Assembly: GCA_949130485.1 (NCBI GenBank)
Contig: OX422200.1
Coordinates: 3,022,274 to 3,086,273, forward strand
Length of the DNA stretch: 64,000 nt
DNA from: Agelas oroides
Lineage: Eukaryota; Porifera; Demospongiae; Agelasida; Agelasidae
Direction: 5' to 3'
In this document: positions 1-14,495 of the stretch, one piece after another
How the letters are laid out: the number at the start of each line of letters is the position of its first letter
Numbering within the stretch: position 1 is the stretch's first letter
Notes under the pieces: generated by a model
Told to the model about the DNA's origin: nothing
What the model saw: the letters and a program-made list of their open reading frames with translations, nothing else
Database searches by the model: none
Position numbers and translations under genes: made by a program

Positions 1-1384
1 GTACGGGCTGGCCAATATCTCCTTCCCATGCAGCGACGTATAGGGCCTGCAATGGAAATTCGCGTACATTCGCGTCTAATCCAAGCTCGGTACAAAGGTT
101 GCACTAATGCAAGGAGCATATAATCTAGAAGACATGGTCATGAAGAGTTTAAATATCTAAACCATCTCACGGTGCAAATGGTGCACAAAGCTGAACGGGC
201 AGGCCAATATCACCGTCCCATGTAGCGCCCTATAGGGCCATCAATGGAAATTTGCGTACATTCGCGACTCTTCCTAGCTCGGTACAAAGGTTGCACTAAT
301 GCAAGGTGCATATTATCAAGAAACTATGGGCATGAAGAGTTTAAAAATGTAAACCCTTTCTCGGTGCAAAAGGCGCACAAAGCTGTACGGGAAGGACAAT
401 ATCACCATCCAATGCAGCGCGATATTGGGCCATCAATGGAAATTCGCGTATATTCGCGACTCTTCCTAGCTCGGTACAAAGGTTGCACTAATGCAAGATG
501 CATATTATCAAGAAGCTATGGGCATGAAGAGTTTAAATATCTGAACCCTTTCTCGGTGCAAAAGGAGCGCAAAGCTGTATGGGCCTGCCAATATCACCGT
601 CCCATGCACCGCCATATTGGGCCATCAATGGAAATTCGCGTATATTCGCAACTCTTCATAGCTCGGTGCAAAGGTTGCACCAATGCAAGGTGCATATTAT
701 CAAGAAGCTATTGGCGTGAAGAGTTTAAATATCTAAACCGTTTCTCGGTGTAAAAGGAGGACAAAGCTGTACGGGCCGGACAATATCATCGTCCCATTCA
801 GCGCCATATTGGGCCATCAATTGAAATTCGCTTATATTCGCGACTCTTCCTAGCTCGGTACAAAGGTTGCACTAATGCAAGGTGCATATTATTAAGAAGC
901 TATGTGCATGAAGAGCTTAAATATCCAAGCCCTTTCTCGGTGATAAAGGAGCACAAAGCTGTACGGGCCGGCAAAATCACTGTCCCCTGCAGCGCCGTAT
1001 AGTGCCATCAATGGAAATTCGCGTACATTCGCGACTCTTCCTAGCTCGGTACAAAGGTTGCACTAATGCAAGTTGCATATTATCAAGAAGCTATGGTCAT
1101 GAAGAGTTTAAATATCTAAACCGTTTCTCGGTGTGAAAGGAGGACAAAGCTGTACGGGCCGGACAATATCATCGTCCAATTCAGCGCCATATTGGGCCAT
1201 CAATTGAAATTCGCGTATATTTGCGACTCTTCCTAGCTTGGTACAAAGGTTGAAGTAATGCAAGGTGCATATTATTAAGAAGCTATGTGCATGAAGAGCT
1301 TAAATATCCAAACCCTTTCTCGGTGATAAAGGAGCACAAAGCTGTACGGGCCGGCAAAATCACTGTCCCCTGCAGCGCCGTATA

Positions 1385-3440
1385 GTGCCATCAATGGAAA
1401 TTCGCGTACATTCGCGACTCTTCCTAGCTCGGTACAAAGGTTGCACTAATGCAAGGTGCATATTATCAAGAAGCCATGGGCATGAAGAGTTTAAATATCT
1501 AAACCATTTCACGGTGCAAAAGGTGCACAAAGCTGTACGTGCCGGACAATATCATCGTCCCATTCAGCGCCATATTGGGCCATCAATGAAAGTTCGAGTA
1601 TATTCGCGACTCTTCCTAGCTCGGTACAAAGGTTGCACTAATGCAAGGTGCATATTATCAAGAAGCTATGGGCATGAAGAGTTTCAAAATGTAAACCCTT
1701 TCTCGGTGCAAAAGGCGCACAACTCTGTACTGGCCGGCCAATATCACCGTCCCATTCAGCGCCGTATAGTACCTTCAATGGAAATTCGCGTACATTCGCG
1801 TCTAATCCAAGCTCGGTACAAAGGTTGCACTAATGCAAGGTGCATATTATCAAGAAGCCATGGGCATGAAGAGTTTAAATATCTAAACCATCTCACGGTG
1901 CAAAAGGTGCACAAAGCTGTACGTGCCGGACAATATCATCGTCCCATTCAGCGCCATATTGGGCCATCAATGAAAGTTCGCGTATATTCGCGACTCTTCC
2001 TAGCTCGGTACAAAGGTTGCACTAATGCAAGGTGCATATTATCAAGAAGCTATGGGCATGAAGAGTTTCAAAATGTAAACCCTTTCTCGGTGCAAAAGGC
2101 GCACAACTCTGTACTGGCCGGCCAATATCACCGTCCCATGCAGCGCTGTATAGTGCCTTCAATGGACATTCGGGTACATTCGCGTCTAATCCAAGCTCGG
2201 TACAAAGGTTACACTAATGCAAGATGCATATTATCAAGAAGCTATGGGCATGAAGAGTTTAAATATCTAAACCCTTTCTCGGTGCAAAAGGAGCACAAAG
2301 CTGTACGGGCAGGCCAATATCACCGTCCCATGCAGCGCCATATTGGGCCATCAATGGAAATTCGCGTGTATTCGCGACTCTTCCTAGCTCGGTACAAAGG
2401 TTGCACTAATGCAAGGTGCATATTATCAAGAAGCTATGGGCATGAAGAGTTTATAAATGTAAACCCTTTCTCGGAGCAAGAGGCGCACAACTCTGTACGT
2501 GCCGGCCAATGTCACCGTCCCATGCAGCGCCGTATAGTGCCTTCAATGGAAATTCGCGTGCATTCGCGTCAAATCCATGCTCGGTACAAAGGTTGCACTA
2601 ATGCAAGATGCATATTATCAAGAAGCTATGGGCATGAAGAGTTTAAATATCTAAACCCTTTCTCGGTGCAAAAGGTGCACAAAGCTGTACGGGCCTGCCA
2701 ATATCACAGTCCCATGCAACGCCGTATTGTGCCATGAATTGAAATCCGCGTATATTCGCAACTCTTCATAGCTCGGTGCAAAGGTTGCACCAATGCAAGG
2801 TGCATATTATCAAGAAGCTATTGGCGTGAAGAGTTTAAATATCCAAACCCTTTCTCGGTGCAAAAGGCGCACAAAGCTGTACAGGCCGGCCAATATCTCC
2901 ATCCCATGCAGCGCCATATTGGGCCATCAATGGAAATTCGCGTGTATTCGCGACTCTTCCTAGCTCGATACAAAGGTTGCACTAATGCAAGGTGCATATT
3001 ATCAAGAAGCTATGGGCATGAAGAGTTTCAAAATGTAAACCCTTTCTCGGTGCAAAAGGCGCACAAAGCTGTACGAGCCGGCCAATATCTCCATTCACAT
3101 GTAGCGCCGTATAGTGCTTCAATGGAAATTCGCGTACATTCGCGTCTAATGCAAGCTCGGTACAAAGGTTGCACTAATGCAAGATGCATATTATCAAGAA
3201 GCTATGGGCATGAAGAGTTTAAATATCTAAACCCTTTCTCGGTGCAAAAGGAGCACAAAGCTGTACGGGCAGGCCAATATCACCGTCCCATGCAGCGCCA
3301 TATTGGGCCATCAATGGAAGTTCGCGTGTATTCGCGACTCTTCCTAGCTCGGTACAAAGGTTGCAGTAATGCAAGGTGCATATTATCAAGAAGCTATGGG
3401 CATGAAGAGTTTCAAAATGTAAACCCTTTCTCTGTGTAAA
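1385..3440 (+). repeat. Dimeric higher-order block (384 bp, two alternating monomer types)
   Basis: Two monomer types alternate. Type A has CCATATTGGGCCATCAATGG followed by a TATTCGCGACTCTTCCTAG segment. Type B has GTATAGTGCCTTCAATGG followed by CATTCGCGTCTAATCCAAG. Over about ten monomers here the order is mostly A-B-A-B, so the true repeating unit is about 384 bp. The link between the two variable segments of a monomer is strong, which makes these two subfamilies rather than random variants. The same alternation returns through much of 18.7-36 kb. A third type, with CATTCGCGACTAATCCTAG, dominates 4.2-10 kb and 42.6-49 kb. Confidence 0.8.
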
Positions 3441-6400
3441 AGGCGCACAAAGCTGTTCGGGCCGGCCAATATCTCCATTCCCATACAGCGCCGTATAGTG
3501 CCTTCAATTGAAATTCGCGTACATTCGCGTCTAATCCAAACTCGGTACAAAGTTTGCCCTAATGCAAGGTGAATATTATCTAGAAGCTATGGGCATGAAG
3601 AGTTTAAATATCTAAACCCTTTCTCGGTGCAAAAGGAGCATAAAGCTGTACCGGCAGGCCAATATCACCGTCCAATGCAGCGCCATATTAGGCCATCTAT
3701 GGAAATTCGCGTATATTCGCGACTCTTTCTAGCTCGGTACAAAGGTTGCACTAATGCAAGGTGCATATTATCAAGAAGCTATGGGCATGGAGAGTTTGAA
3801 AATGTAAACCCTTTCTCGGTGCAAAAGGCGCACAAGGCTATACGGGCAGGCCAATATCACCGCCCAATGCAGCGTCATATTGGGCCGTCAATGGCAATTC
3901 GCGTATATTCGCGACTCTTCCTTGCTCGGTACAAAGGTTGCACTAATGCAAGGGGTATATTATCAAGAAGCTATGGGCATGAAGTGTTTAAAAATGTTAA
4001 CCCTTTCTCGGTTCTAAATGCGCAGAAAGCTGTACGGGCCTGCCAATATCTCCGTCCCATGCTGCGCCGTATAGTGCCTTCAATGGAAATTCTCGTACAT
4101 TCGCGACTAATCCAAGCTCGGTACAAGGGTTGCACTAATGCAAGATGCATATTATCAAGAGGCTATAGGCATGAAGAGTTTAAAAATGTAAACCCTTTCT
4201 CGGTGCAATAGGCCCACAAAGCTGTACGGGCCGGCAAATATCTCCGTCTCTTGCAGCGCCGTATAGTGCCTTCTATGGAAATTCGCGCACATTCGCGACT
4301 CTTCCTAGCTCGGTACAAAGGTTGCACTAATGAAAGGTGCATATTATCAAGAAGCTATGGGCATGAAGAGTTGAAAAATGTAAACCCTTTCTCGGTGCAA
4401 AAGGCGCACAAAGCTGTGCCGGCCGGCCAGTATCTCCGTCCCATGCAGCGCCGTATAATGCCTTCAATGGAAATTCGCGTACATTCGCGACTAATCCTAG
4501 TTCGGTACAAAGGTTGCACTAATGAAAGGTGCATATTATCAAGAAGCTATGGGCATGAAGAGTTCAAAAATGGAAACCCTTTCTCGGTGCAAAAGGCGCA
4601 CAAAGCTGTACGGGCCGGCTAATATCTCCGTCCTCTGCAACGCCGTGTAGGGCCATCAATGGAAATTCGCGTTCATTCGCGACTCTTCCTAGCTCGGTAC
4701 AAAGGTTGCACTAATGCAAGGAACATACTATCTAGAAGCTATGACCGTCAAGAGTTTAACTATGTAAACCATCTATTGGAGCAAAAGGCGCACAAAGCTG
4801 TACGGGCCGGCCAATATCTCCGTCCCATGCAGCACCGTATAGTGCCTTCAATGGAAATTCGCGTTCATTCGCAACTCTTCCTAGCTCGGTACAAAGGTTG
4901 CACTAATGCAAGGAACATATTATCTAGAAGCTATGGGCATGAAGAGTTTAACTATCTAAACCGTCTCTCGGTGCAAAAGGCGCACAAAGTTGTACGGGCC
5001 GACCAATATCTCCGTCCCATGCAGCGCCGTATAGTGCCTTCAATGGAAATTCGCGTACATTCGCGACTAATCCTAGCTCTGTACAAAAGTCCCACTAATG
5101 CAAAGTGCATATTATCAAAAAACTATGGGCATGAAGAGTTTAAAAATGTAAACCCTTTCTCGATGCAAAAGGCGTACAAAGCTGTACGGGCCGGCCAATA
5201 TCTTCGTCCCATGCAGCGCCGTATAGTGCCTTCAATGGAAATTCGCGTACATTCGCGACTAATCCTAGCTCTGTACAAAAGTCCCACTAATGCAAAGTGA
5301 ATATTATCAAGAAACTATGGGCATGCAGAGTTTAAATATCCAAATCCATTCTCGGTGCAAAAGGAGCACAAAGCTGTACGAGCCGGCCAATATCTACGTC
5401 CCATGCAGCGCCGTATAGTGCCTTCAATGGAAATTCGCGTACATTCGCGACTAATCCTAGCTCGGTACAAAGGTTGCACTAATGCAAGGTGCATATTATC
5501 AAGAAGCTATGGTCATGAAGAGTTTAAAAATATAAACCCTTTCTCTGTGCAAAAGGCGTACAAAGCTGAACGGGCCGGCCAATATTTCCGTCCCATTCAG
5601 CGCCGTGTAGTGCCTTCAATGGAAATTCGCGATCATTCGCGTCTAATCCAAGCTCGGTACAAAGGTTGCACTAATGCTAGGTGCATATTATCAAGAAGCT
5701 ATGGTCATGAACAGTTTAAAAATATAAACCCTTTCTCGGTACAAAAGGCGCACAAAGCTGTGCCGGCCGGCCAGTATCTCCGTCCCATGCAGCGCCGTAT
5801 AGTGCCTTCAATGGAAATGCGCGTACATTCGCGACTAATCCTAGTTCGGTACAAAGGTTGTACTAATGCATGGTGCATATTATCAAGAAGCTGTGGCATG
5901 AAGAGTTTAAATATCTAAAGTCTTTCTCGGTGCAAAAGGCGCACAAAACTGTACGGGCCGGCTAATATCACCGTCCTTTGCAACGCCGTGTAGGGCCATC
6001 AATGGAAATTCGCGTTCATTCGCGACTCTTCCTAGCTTGGTACAAAGGTTGCACTAATGCAAGGAACATATTATCTATAAGCTATGACCGTCAAGAGTTT
6101 AACTATGTAAACCATCTATTGAAGCAAAAGGCGCACAAAGCTGTACGGGCCGGCCAATATCTCCGTCCCATGCAGCACCGTATAGTGCCTTCAATGGAAA
6201 TTCGCGTTCATTCGCGACTCTTCCTAGCTCGGTACAAAGGTTGCACTAATGCAAAGTGCATATTATCTAGAAGCTATGGGCATCAAGAGTTTAAATATCT
6301 AAACCATCTCTCGGTGTAAAAGGCGCACAAAGCTGTACGGGCCGGCCAATACATCCGTCCCATGCAGCGCCGTATAGTGCCTTCAATGGAAATTCGCGTA

Positions 6401-6499
6401 CATTCGCGACTAATCCTACCTCGGTACAAAGGTTGCACTAATGCAAGGTGCATATTATCAAGAAACTATGGGCATGAAGAGTTTAAAAATGTAAAACCT

Positions 6500-9400
6500 T
6501 TCTCGATGCAAAAGGCCTACAAAGCTGTACGGGCCGGCCAATATCACCGTCCCCTGCAGCGCCATGTAGGGCCATCAATGGAAATTCGCGTTCATTCGCA
6601 ACTCTTCCTAGCTCGGTACAAAGGTTGCACTAATGCAAGGAACATATTATCTAGAAGCTATGGGCATGAAGAGTTTAACTATCTAAACCGTCTCTCGGTG
6701 CAAAAGGCGCACAAAGCTGTACGGGCCGACCAATATCTCCGTCCCATGCAGCGCCGTATAGTGCCTTCAATGGAAATTCGCGTTCATTCGCGACTAATCC
6801 TAGCTCTGTACAAAAGTCCCACTAATGCAAAGTGCATATTATCAAGAAACTATGGGCATGAAGAGTTTAAAAATGTAAACCCTTTCTCGATGCAAAAGGC
6901 GTACAAAGCTGTACGGGCCGGCCAATATCTTCGTCCCATGCAGCGCCGTATAGTGCCTTCAATGGAAATTCGCGTACATTCGCGACTAATCCTAGCTCTG
7001 TACAAAAGTCCCACTAATGCAAAGTGCATATTATCAAGAAACTATGGGCATGAAGAGTTTAAAAATGTAAACCCTTTCTCGATGCAAAAGGCGTACAAAG
7101 CTGTACGGGCCGGCCAATATCTTCGTCCCATGCAGCGCCGTATAGTGTCTTCAATGGAAATTCGCGTACATTCGCGACTAATCCTAGCTCGGTACAAAGG
7201 TTGCACTAATGCAAGGTGCATATTATCAAGAAGCTATGGGCATGAAGAGTTTAAATATCCTAATCCATTCTCGGTGCAAAAGGAGCACAAAGCTGTACGG
7301 GCCGGCCAATATCAACGTCCCATGCAGCGCCGTATAGTGCCTTCAATGGAAATTCGCGTACATTCGCGACAAATCCTAGCTCGGTACAAAGGTTGCACTA
7401 ATGCAAGGTGCATATTATCAAGAAGCTATGGTCATGAAGAGTTTAAAAATATAAACCCTTTCTCTGTGCAAAAGGCGTACAAAGCTGAACGGGCCGGCCA
7501 ATATTTCCGTCCCATTCAGCGCCGTGTAGTGCCTTCAATGGAAATTCGCGATCATTCGCGACTAATCCAAGCTCGGTACAAAGGTTGCACTAATGGAAGG
7601 TGCATATTATCCAGAAGCTATGGTCATGAAGAGTTTAAAAATATATACCCTTTCTCGGTGCAAAAGGCGTACAAAGCTGTACGGGCCGGCCAATATCTTC
7701 GTCCCATGCAGCGCCGTATAGTGCCTTCAATGGAAATTCGCGTACATTCGCGACTAATCCTAGCTCGGTACAAAGGTTGCACTAATGCAAGGTGCATATT
7801 ATCAAGAAGCTATGGTCATGAAGAGTTTAAAAATATAAACCCTTTCTCGGTGCAAAAGGCGTACAAAGCTGTACGGGCCGGCCAATATCTCCGTCCCATT
7901 CAGCGCCGTGTAGTGCCTTCAATGGAAATTCGCGATCATTCGCGTCTAATCCAAGCTCGGTACAAAGGTTGCACTAATGCAAGGTGCATATTATCAAGAA
8001 GCTATGGGTATGAAGAGTTTAAAAATGTAAACCCTTTCTCGGTGCAAAAGGCGCACAAAGTTGTACGGGCCGGCCAATATCTCCGTCCCATGCAGCGCCG
8101 TGTAGAGCCATCAATGGAAATTCGCGTACATTCGCGTATAATCCAAGCTCGGTACAAAGGTTGCACTAATGCAAGGTGCATATTATCAAGAAGATATGGA
8201 CATGAAGAGTTTAAATATCTAAAGTCTTTCTCGGTGCAAAAGGCGCACAAAGCTGTACGGTCCGGCCAATATCACCGTCCCCTGCAACGCCGTGTAGGGC
8301 CACCAATGGAAATTCGCATTCATTCGCGACTCTTCCTAGCTCGGTACAAAGGTTGCACTAATGCAATGTGCAAATAATCAAGAAGCTATGGGCATGATGA
8401 GTTTAAAAATGTAAGCCCTTTCTCCGTGCAAAATGCGCACAAAGCTGTACGAGCCAGCCAAGTCCCATGCAGCGCCGTATAGTGCATTCAATGCAAATTC
8501 GAGTACATTCGCGATTAATCCAACCTCGGTACAAAATTTGCACTTATGCAAGGTGCTTATTATCAAGCAGCTATGGGTATGAAGAGTTTAAAAATGTAAA
8601 CCCTTTCTCGGTGCAAAAGGTGCACAAAGCTGTACGCGCCGGCCAATATCACCGTCCCCTGCAGCGCCGTGTTGGGCCATCAATGGAAATTCGCGTTCAT
8701 TCGCGACTCTTCTTAGCTCGGTACAAAGGTTCAACTAATGCAAGGTGCATATTATCAAGAAGCTATGGGCATGAAGAATTTAAATATCCAAACCCTTTCT
8801 CGGTGCAAAAGGAGCACAAAGCTGTACGGGCCGGCCAATATCTTTGTCCCATTCAGCGCCGTATAGTGCCTTCAATGGAAATTCGCGTATATTCGCGTCT
8901 AATCCAAGCTCGGTACAAAGGTTGCACTAATGCAAGGTGCATATTATCAAGAAGCTATGGGCATGAAGAGTTTAAATATCTAAACCGTCTCTCGGTGCAA
9001 AAGGCGCACAAAGCTGTAAGGGCCGGCCAATATCTTCGTCCCATGCAGCGCCGTATAGTGCCTTAAATGGAAATTGGCGTTAATTCGCGTCTAATCCAAG
9101 CTCGGTACAAAGGTTGCACTAATGGAAGGCGCATATTATCAAGAAGCTATGGACATGAAGAGTTTAAAAATGTAAACCCTTTCTCTATGGAAAAGGCGTA
9201 CAAAGCTGTACGGGCCGGCAAATATCTCCGTCCCATGCAGCGCCGTATTGGGCCTTCAATGGAAGTTCGCGTGCATTCGCGACTAATCCTAGCTCGGTAC
9301 AAAAGTTGCACTGATGCAAGGTGCATATTCGCAAGAAACTATGGGCATGAAGAGTTTAAAAATGTAAACCCTTTCGCGATGCAAAAGGCGTACAAAGCTG

Positions 9401-11280
9401 TACGGGCCGGCCAATATCTCCGTCCCATGCAGCGCCGTATAGTGCCTTCAATGGAAATTCGCGTACATTCGCGACTAATCCTAGCTCGGTACAAAGGTTG
9501 CACTAATGCAAGGTGCATATTCGCAAGAAACTATGGGCATGAAGAGTTTAAAAATGTAAACCCTTTCTCGATGCAAAAGGCGTACAAAGCTGTACGGGCC
9601 GGCCAATATCTCCGTCCCATGCAGCGCCGTATAGTGCCTTCAATGGAAATTCGCGTACATTCGCGACTAATCCTAGCTCGGTACAAAGGTTGCACTAATG
9701 CAAGGTGCATATTATCAAGAAACTATGGGCTTGAAGGGTTTAAAAACGTAAACACTTTCTCGATGCAAAAGGCGTACAAAGCTGTACGGGCCGGCCAATA
9801 TCTCCATCCCATGCAGCGCCGTATTGTGCCTTCAATGGAAATTCGCGTACATTCGCGACTAATCCTAGCTCGGTACAAAGGTTGCACTAATGCAAGGTGC
9901 ATATTATCAAGAAGCTATGGGCATGAAGAGTTTAAATATCCAAACCCATTCCCGGTGCAAAAGGAGCACAAAGCTGTACGGGCCAGCTAATATCTATGTC
10001 CCATGCAGCGCCGTATAGTGCCTTCAATGGAAATTCGCGTACATTCGCGACTAATCCTAGCTCGGTACAAAGGTTGCACTAATGCAAGGAGCATATTATC
10101 TTGAAGCTATGGGCATGAAGACTTTAAATATCTAAACCATTTCTCGGTGCAAGAGGCGCACAAAGCTGTACGGATCGGCCAATATCACCGTATCCTGTAG
10201 CGCCGTATACGGCCTTCAATGGAAATTCGCGTACATTCGCGACTCTTCCTAGCTCGGTACAAAGGTTGCACTAATGGAAGGTGAATATTATCAAGAAGCT
10301 ATTGGCATGAAGATTTTAAATATCTAAAGTCTTTCTCGGTGCAATAGGCGCACAAAGCTGTACGGACTGGCCAATATCTCCGTCCCCTGCAGCGCCGTGT
10401 AGGACCATCAATGGAAATTCGCGTTCATTCGCGACACTTCCTTGCTCGGTACAAAGGTTGCACTAATGCAAGGTGCATATTATCATGAAGCTATAGGCAT
10501 GAAGAGTTTAAAAATGTAAACCCTTTCTCGGTGCAAAAGGCGCACAAAGCTGTACGGGTCGGCCAATATCTCCGACTCATGCAGCGCCGTATAGTGCCTT
10601 CTATTGAGATTCGCGTACATTCGCGACTAATCCTAGCTCGGTACAGAGGTTGCACTAATGCAAGGTGCATATTATCAAGAAGCTATAGGTATGAAGAGTT
10701 TAAAAATGAAAACCCTTTCTCGGTGCAAAAGGCGCACAAAGCTGTACGGGCCGGCCAATATCTCTGTGTTATTCAGCGCCGTATAGGGACATCATTGGAA
10801 ATTCGCGTACATTCGCGACTATTCCTATCTCGGTATAAAGGTTGCACTAATGCAAGGTGCATATTATCAAGAAGCTACGGGCATGAAGAGTTTGAAAACG
10901 TAAATTCTTTCACGGTGTAATAGGCCCATAAAGCTGTACGGGCCGGCCAATATCTCAGTCCCATGCTGCGCCGTATAGTGCCTTCTATGGAAATTCGCTC
11001 ACATTCGAGACTAATTCCAGCTCGGAACAAATGTTGCACTCATGCAAGGTTCATATTATCAAGAAGCTATTGGCATGAAGAGTTTAAATATCTAAAGTCT
11101 TTCTCGGTGCAAAAGGCGCACAAAGCTGTACGGGCCGGCCAATATCACCGTCCTCTGCAGCGCTGTGTAGGACCATCAATGGAAATTCGCGTTCATTCGC
11201 GACTCTTCCTTGCTCGGTACAAAGGTTGCACAAATGCAATGTGCATATTATCAAGAAGCTAAAGGCATGAAGAGTTTAAA
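6500..11280 (+). repeat. Block related to 45.0-50.4 kb (offset 38.5-39.1 kb)
   Basis: Private variants of this stretch recur in the same order about 39 kb downstream. The GGAACATATTATC / TTTAACTATC monomer is at 6,641 and 45,173 (offset 38,532). Monomers with a shortened CCAGCCAAGTCCCATG segment lie at about 8,455 and again at 47,755 and 48,134. The CGTATCCTGTAGC variant is at 10,189 and 49,291 (offset 39,102). The change of offset means that whole monomers were gained or lost after the two blocks separated. Confidence 0.75.
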
Positions 11281-12410
11281 AATGTAAAACCCTTTCTCGG
11301 TGCAAAAGGCGCAAAAAGCTGTACGGGCCGGCCAATATCTCGGTCCCATACAGCGCCGTATACGGCTATCAATGGAAATTCACGTACATTCGCGACTCTT
11401 CCTAGCTCGGTACAGAGGTTGCACTAATGCAAGGTGCATATTATCAAGAAACTATTGGCATGAAGAGTTTAAATATCTAAAGTCTTTCTCGGTGCAAAAG
11501 GCGCACAAAGCTGTACGGGCCGGCCAATATCACCGTCCCCTGCAGCGCCGTGTAGGACCATCAATGGCAATTCGCGTTCATTCGCGACTCTTCCTTGCTC
11601 GGTACAAAGGTTGCACAAATGCAAGGTGCATATTTTCAAGAAGCTATAGGCATGAAGAGTTCAAAAATGTAAAACCCTTTCTCGGTGCAAAAGGCGAACA
11701 AAGCTGTACGGGCCGGCCAATATCTCGGTCCCATACAGCGCCGTATACGGCCATCAATGGAAATTCACGTACATTCGCGACTCTTCCTAGCTCGGTACAG
11801 AGGTTGCACTAACGCAAGGTGCATATTATCAAGAAACTATTGGCATGAAGAGTTTAAATATCTAAAGTCTTTCTCGGTGCAAAAGGCGCACAAAGATGTA
11901 CGGGCCGGCCAATATCACCGTCCCCTGCAGCGCCGTGTAGGACCATCAATGGCAATTCGCGTTCATTCGCGACTCTTCCTTGCTCGGTACAAAGGTTGCA
12001 CAAATGCAAGGTGCATATTTTCAAGAAGCTATAGGCATGAAGAGTTCAAAAATGTAAAACCATTTCTCGGTGCAAAAGGCGAACAAAGCTGTACGGGCCG
12101 GCCAATATCTCGGTCCCATACAGCGCCGTATACGGCCATCAATGGAAATTCACGTACATTCGCGACTCTTCCTAGCTCGGTACAGAGGTTGCACTAACGC
12201 AAGGTGCATATTATCAAGAAACTATTGGCATGAAGAGTTTAAATATCTAAAGTCTTTCTCGGTGCAAAAGGCGCACAAAGCTGTACGGGCCGGCCAATAT
12301 CACCGTCCCCTGCAGCGCCGTGTAGGACCATCTATGGAAATTCGCGTTCATTCGCGACTCTTCCTTGCTCGGTACAAAGGTTGCACAAATGCAAGGTGCA
12401 TATTATCAAG
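11080..12410 (+). repeat. 385-bp higher-order repeat block (frame-shifted dimer)
   Basis: A two-monomer unit of 385 bp repeats at 11,284, 11,669 and 12,054. Each copy carries an extra A in the GTAAAACC segment, a CGGTCCCATACAGCGCC variant and a TACAGAGGTTGC variant. Copies differ at only a few positions. The odd base makes the unit 385 rather than 384 bp, so the open frame slips by one at every copy. The same family reappears near 50.2-51.8 kb. Confidence 0.85.
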
Positions 12411-13649
12411 AAGCTACGGGCATCAAGAGTTTAAAAAAGTAAACCCTTTCCCGGCTCACAAGGCGCACAAAGCTGTAATGGTCGACCAATATCTCCGTCC
12501 CATGCAGCGCCGTATAGTGCCTTCAATGGAAATTCGCGTACATTCGCGACTAATCCTAGTTCGGTACAAAGGATGCACTAATGAAAGGTGCATGTTATCA
12601 AGAAGCTATGGGCATGAAGAGTTTAAATATCTAAACCCTTTCTCTGTGCAAAAGGCGCACAAAGCTGTACTGTCCGGCCAATATCTTCATCCCCTGCAAC
12701 GCCGTATAGGGCCATCAATGGAAATTCGCGCACATTCGCGACTAATCTTAGCTCGGTATAAAGGTTGCACTAATGAAAGGTGCATATTATCAAGAAGCTA
12801 TGGGCATGAAAAGTTTTAAAATGTAAACCTTTTCTCGGTGCAAAAGGCGCACAAAACTGTACGGGCCGGCCAATATGTCCGTCCAATGCAGCGCCGTTTA
12901 GTGCCTTCAATGGAAATTCGCGTACATTCGCGTCTAATCCAAGCTCGGTACAAAGGTTGCACTAATGCAATGTACATATTATGAAGAAGCTATGGGTATG
13001 ATGATTTAAAAAATGTAAAACCTTTCTCGGTGCAAAAGGCGTACAAAGCTGTACGGAACGGCCAATATCACCGTCCTATTCAGCGTCGTATAGGGCCGTC
13101 AATGGAAATTCGCGTACATTCGCGACTCTTCCTAGCTCGGTACAAAGGTTGCACTAATGCAAGGTGCATATTAATACGAAGCTATGGGCATGAAGAGTTT
13201 AAATATCTATACCCTTTCTCGGTGCAAAAGGAGCACTAACCGGCACGTGCCGGCCAATTACACCTTCCCCTGCATCGCCGTATTGGGCCATCAATGGAAA
13301 TTCGCGTACATTTGCGACTCTTCCTAGCTCGGTACAAAGGTTGCGCTAATGCAAGGTGCATATTATCAAGAAGCTATGGGTATGAAGATTTTAAAAATGT
13401 AATACCTTTCTCGGTGCAAAAGGCGTACAAAGCTGTACGTACCGGCCAATATTTCCGTCCCATTCAGCGCCGTATAGTGACTTCAATGGAAATTCACGTA
13501 AACTCGAGACTAATCCTACCTCGGTACAAAGGTTGCACTAATGCAAGGTACATATTATCAAGAAGCTATGGGCATGAAGAGTTAAAATATCTAAACCATT
13601 TCTCGGTGCAAAAGGCGCACAAAGCTGTACGGGTCGGCCAATATCACCG

Positions 13650-14495
13650 TCCCATGCAGCGCCATATTGGGCCATCAATGGAAATTCGCGTATATTCGCG
13701 ACTCTTCCTAGCTCGGTACAAAGGTTGCACTGATGCAAGGTGCATATTATCAAGAAGCTATGGGCATGAAGAGTTTCAAAATGTAAACCCTTTCTCGGTG
13801 CAAAAGGCACACAAAGCTTCTACGGGCCGGCCAATATCTCCATTCCCATGCAGCGCCGTATTGTGCCTTCAATGGAAATTCGCGTACATTCGCGTCTAAT
13901 CCAAGCTCGGTACAAAGGTTGCCCTAAAGCAAGGTGTATATTATCAAGAAGCTGTGGGCATGAAGAGTTAAAATATCTAAACCCTTTCTCGGTGTAAAAG
14001 GTGGACAAAGCTGTACGGGCCGGCCAATATTTCCGTCCCATTCAGCGCCATATTGGGCCATCAATGGAAATTCGCGTATATTCGCGACTCTTCCTAGCTC
14101 GGTACAAAGGTTGCACTAATGCAAGGTGCATATTATCAAGAAGCTATGGGCATGAAAGTTAAAATATCTACACCATTTCCCGGAGCAAAAGGCGCACAAA
14201 GCTGTACGGGTCGGCCAATATCACCGTCCCCTGCAGCGCCGTATTGGGTCGTCAATGGAAATTGGCGTACATTCGCGACTCTTCCTAGCTCGGTACAAAG
14301 GTTGCACTAATGCAAGGTGCATTTTATCAAGAAGCTATGGGCATGAAGAGTTTATATATCTAAACCCTTTCTCGGTGCAAAAGGAGCACAAAACTGTACA
14401 GGCCGACCAATATCACCGTCCCATGCAGCGCAGTATAGGGCCATCAATGGAAATTCGCGTACAATCCCGACTCTTCCTAGCTCGGTACAAAGGTT
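13650..14495 (+). repeat. Copy A of an 846-bp segment repeated 4,012 bp downstream
   Basis: This stretch recurs at 17,662-18,507 with the same private variants: GGCACACAAAGCTTCTACGG, CCTAAAGCAAGGTGTATAT, and the short GGGCATGAAAGTTAAAATATC. I noticed one difference over the segment, TATATT at 14,082 against TTTATT. The offset of 4,012 bp is 21 monomers minus 20 bp of small indels. Confidence 0.85.

Noticed and set aside
6362-8377. Long + strand open frames in the array (up to 671 codons) as a repeat-protein gene
   Set aside because: They follow from a 192-bp monomer with one open frame. Stops such as the recurrent GGTGTAAAAGG variant and +1 units are amplified along with open copies. Variants between subfamilies are mostly amino-acid changing, and the opposite strand is open in places too.
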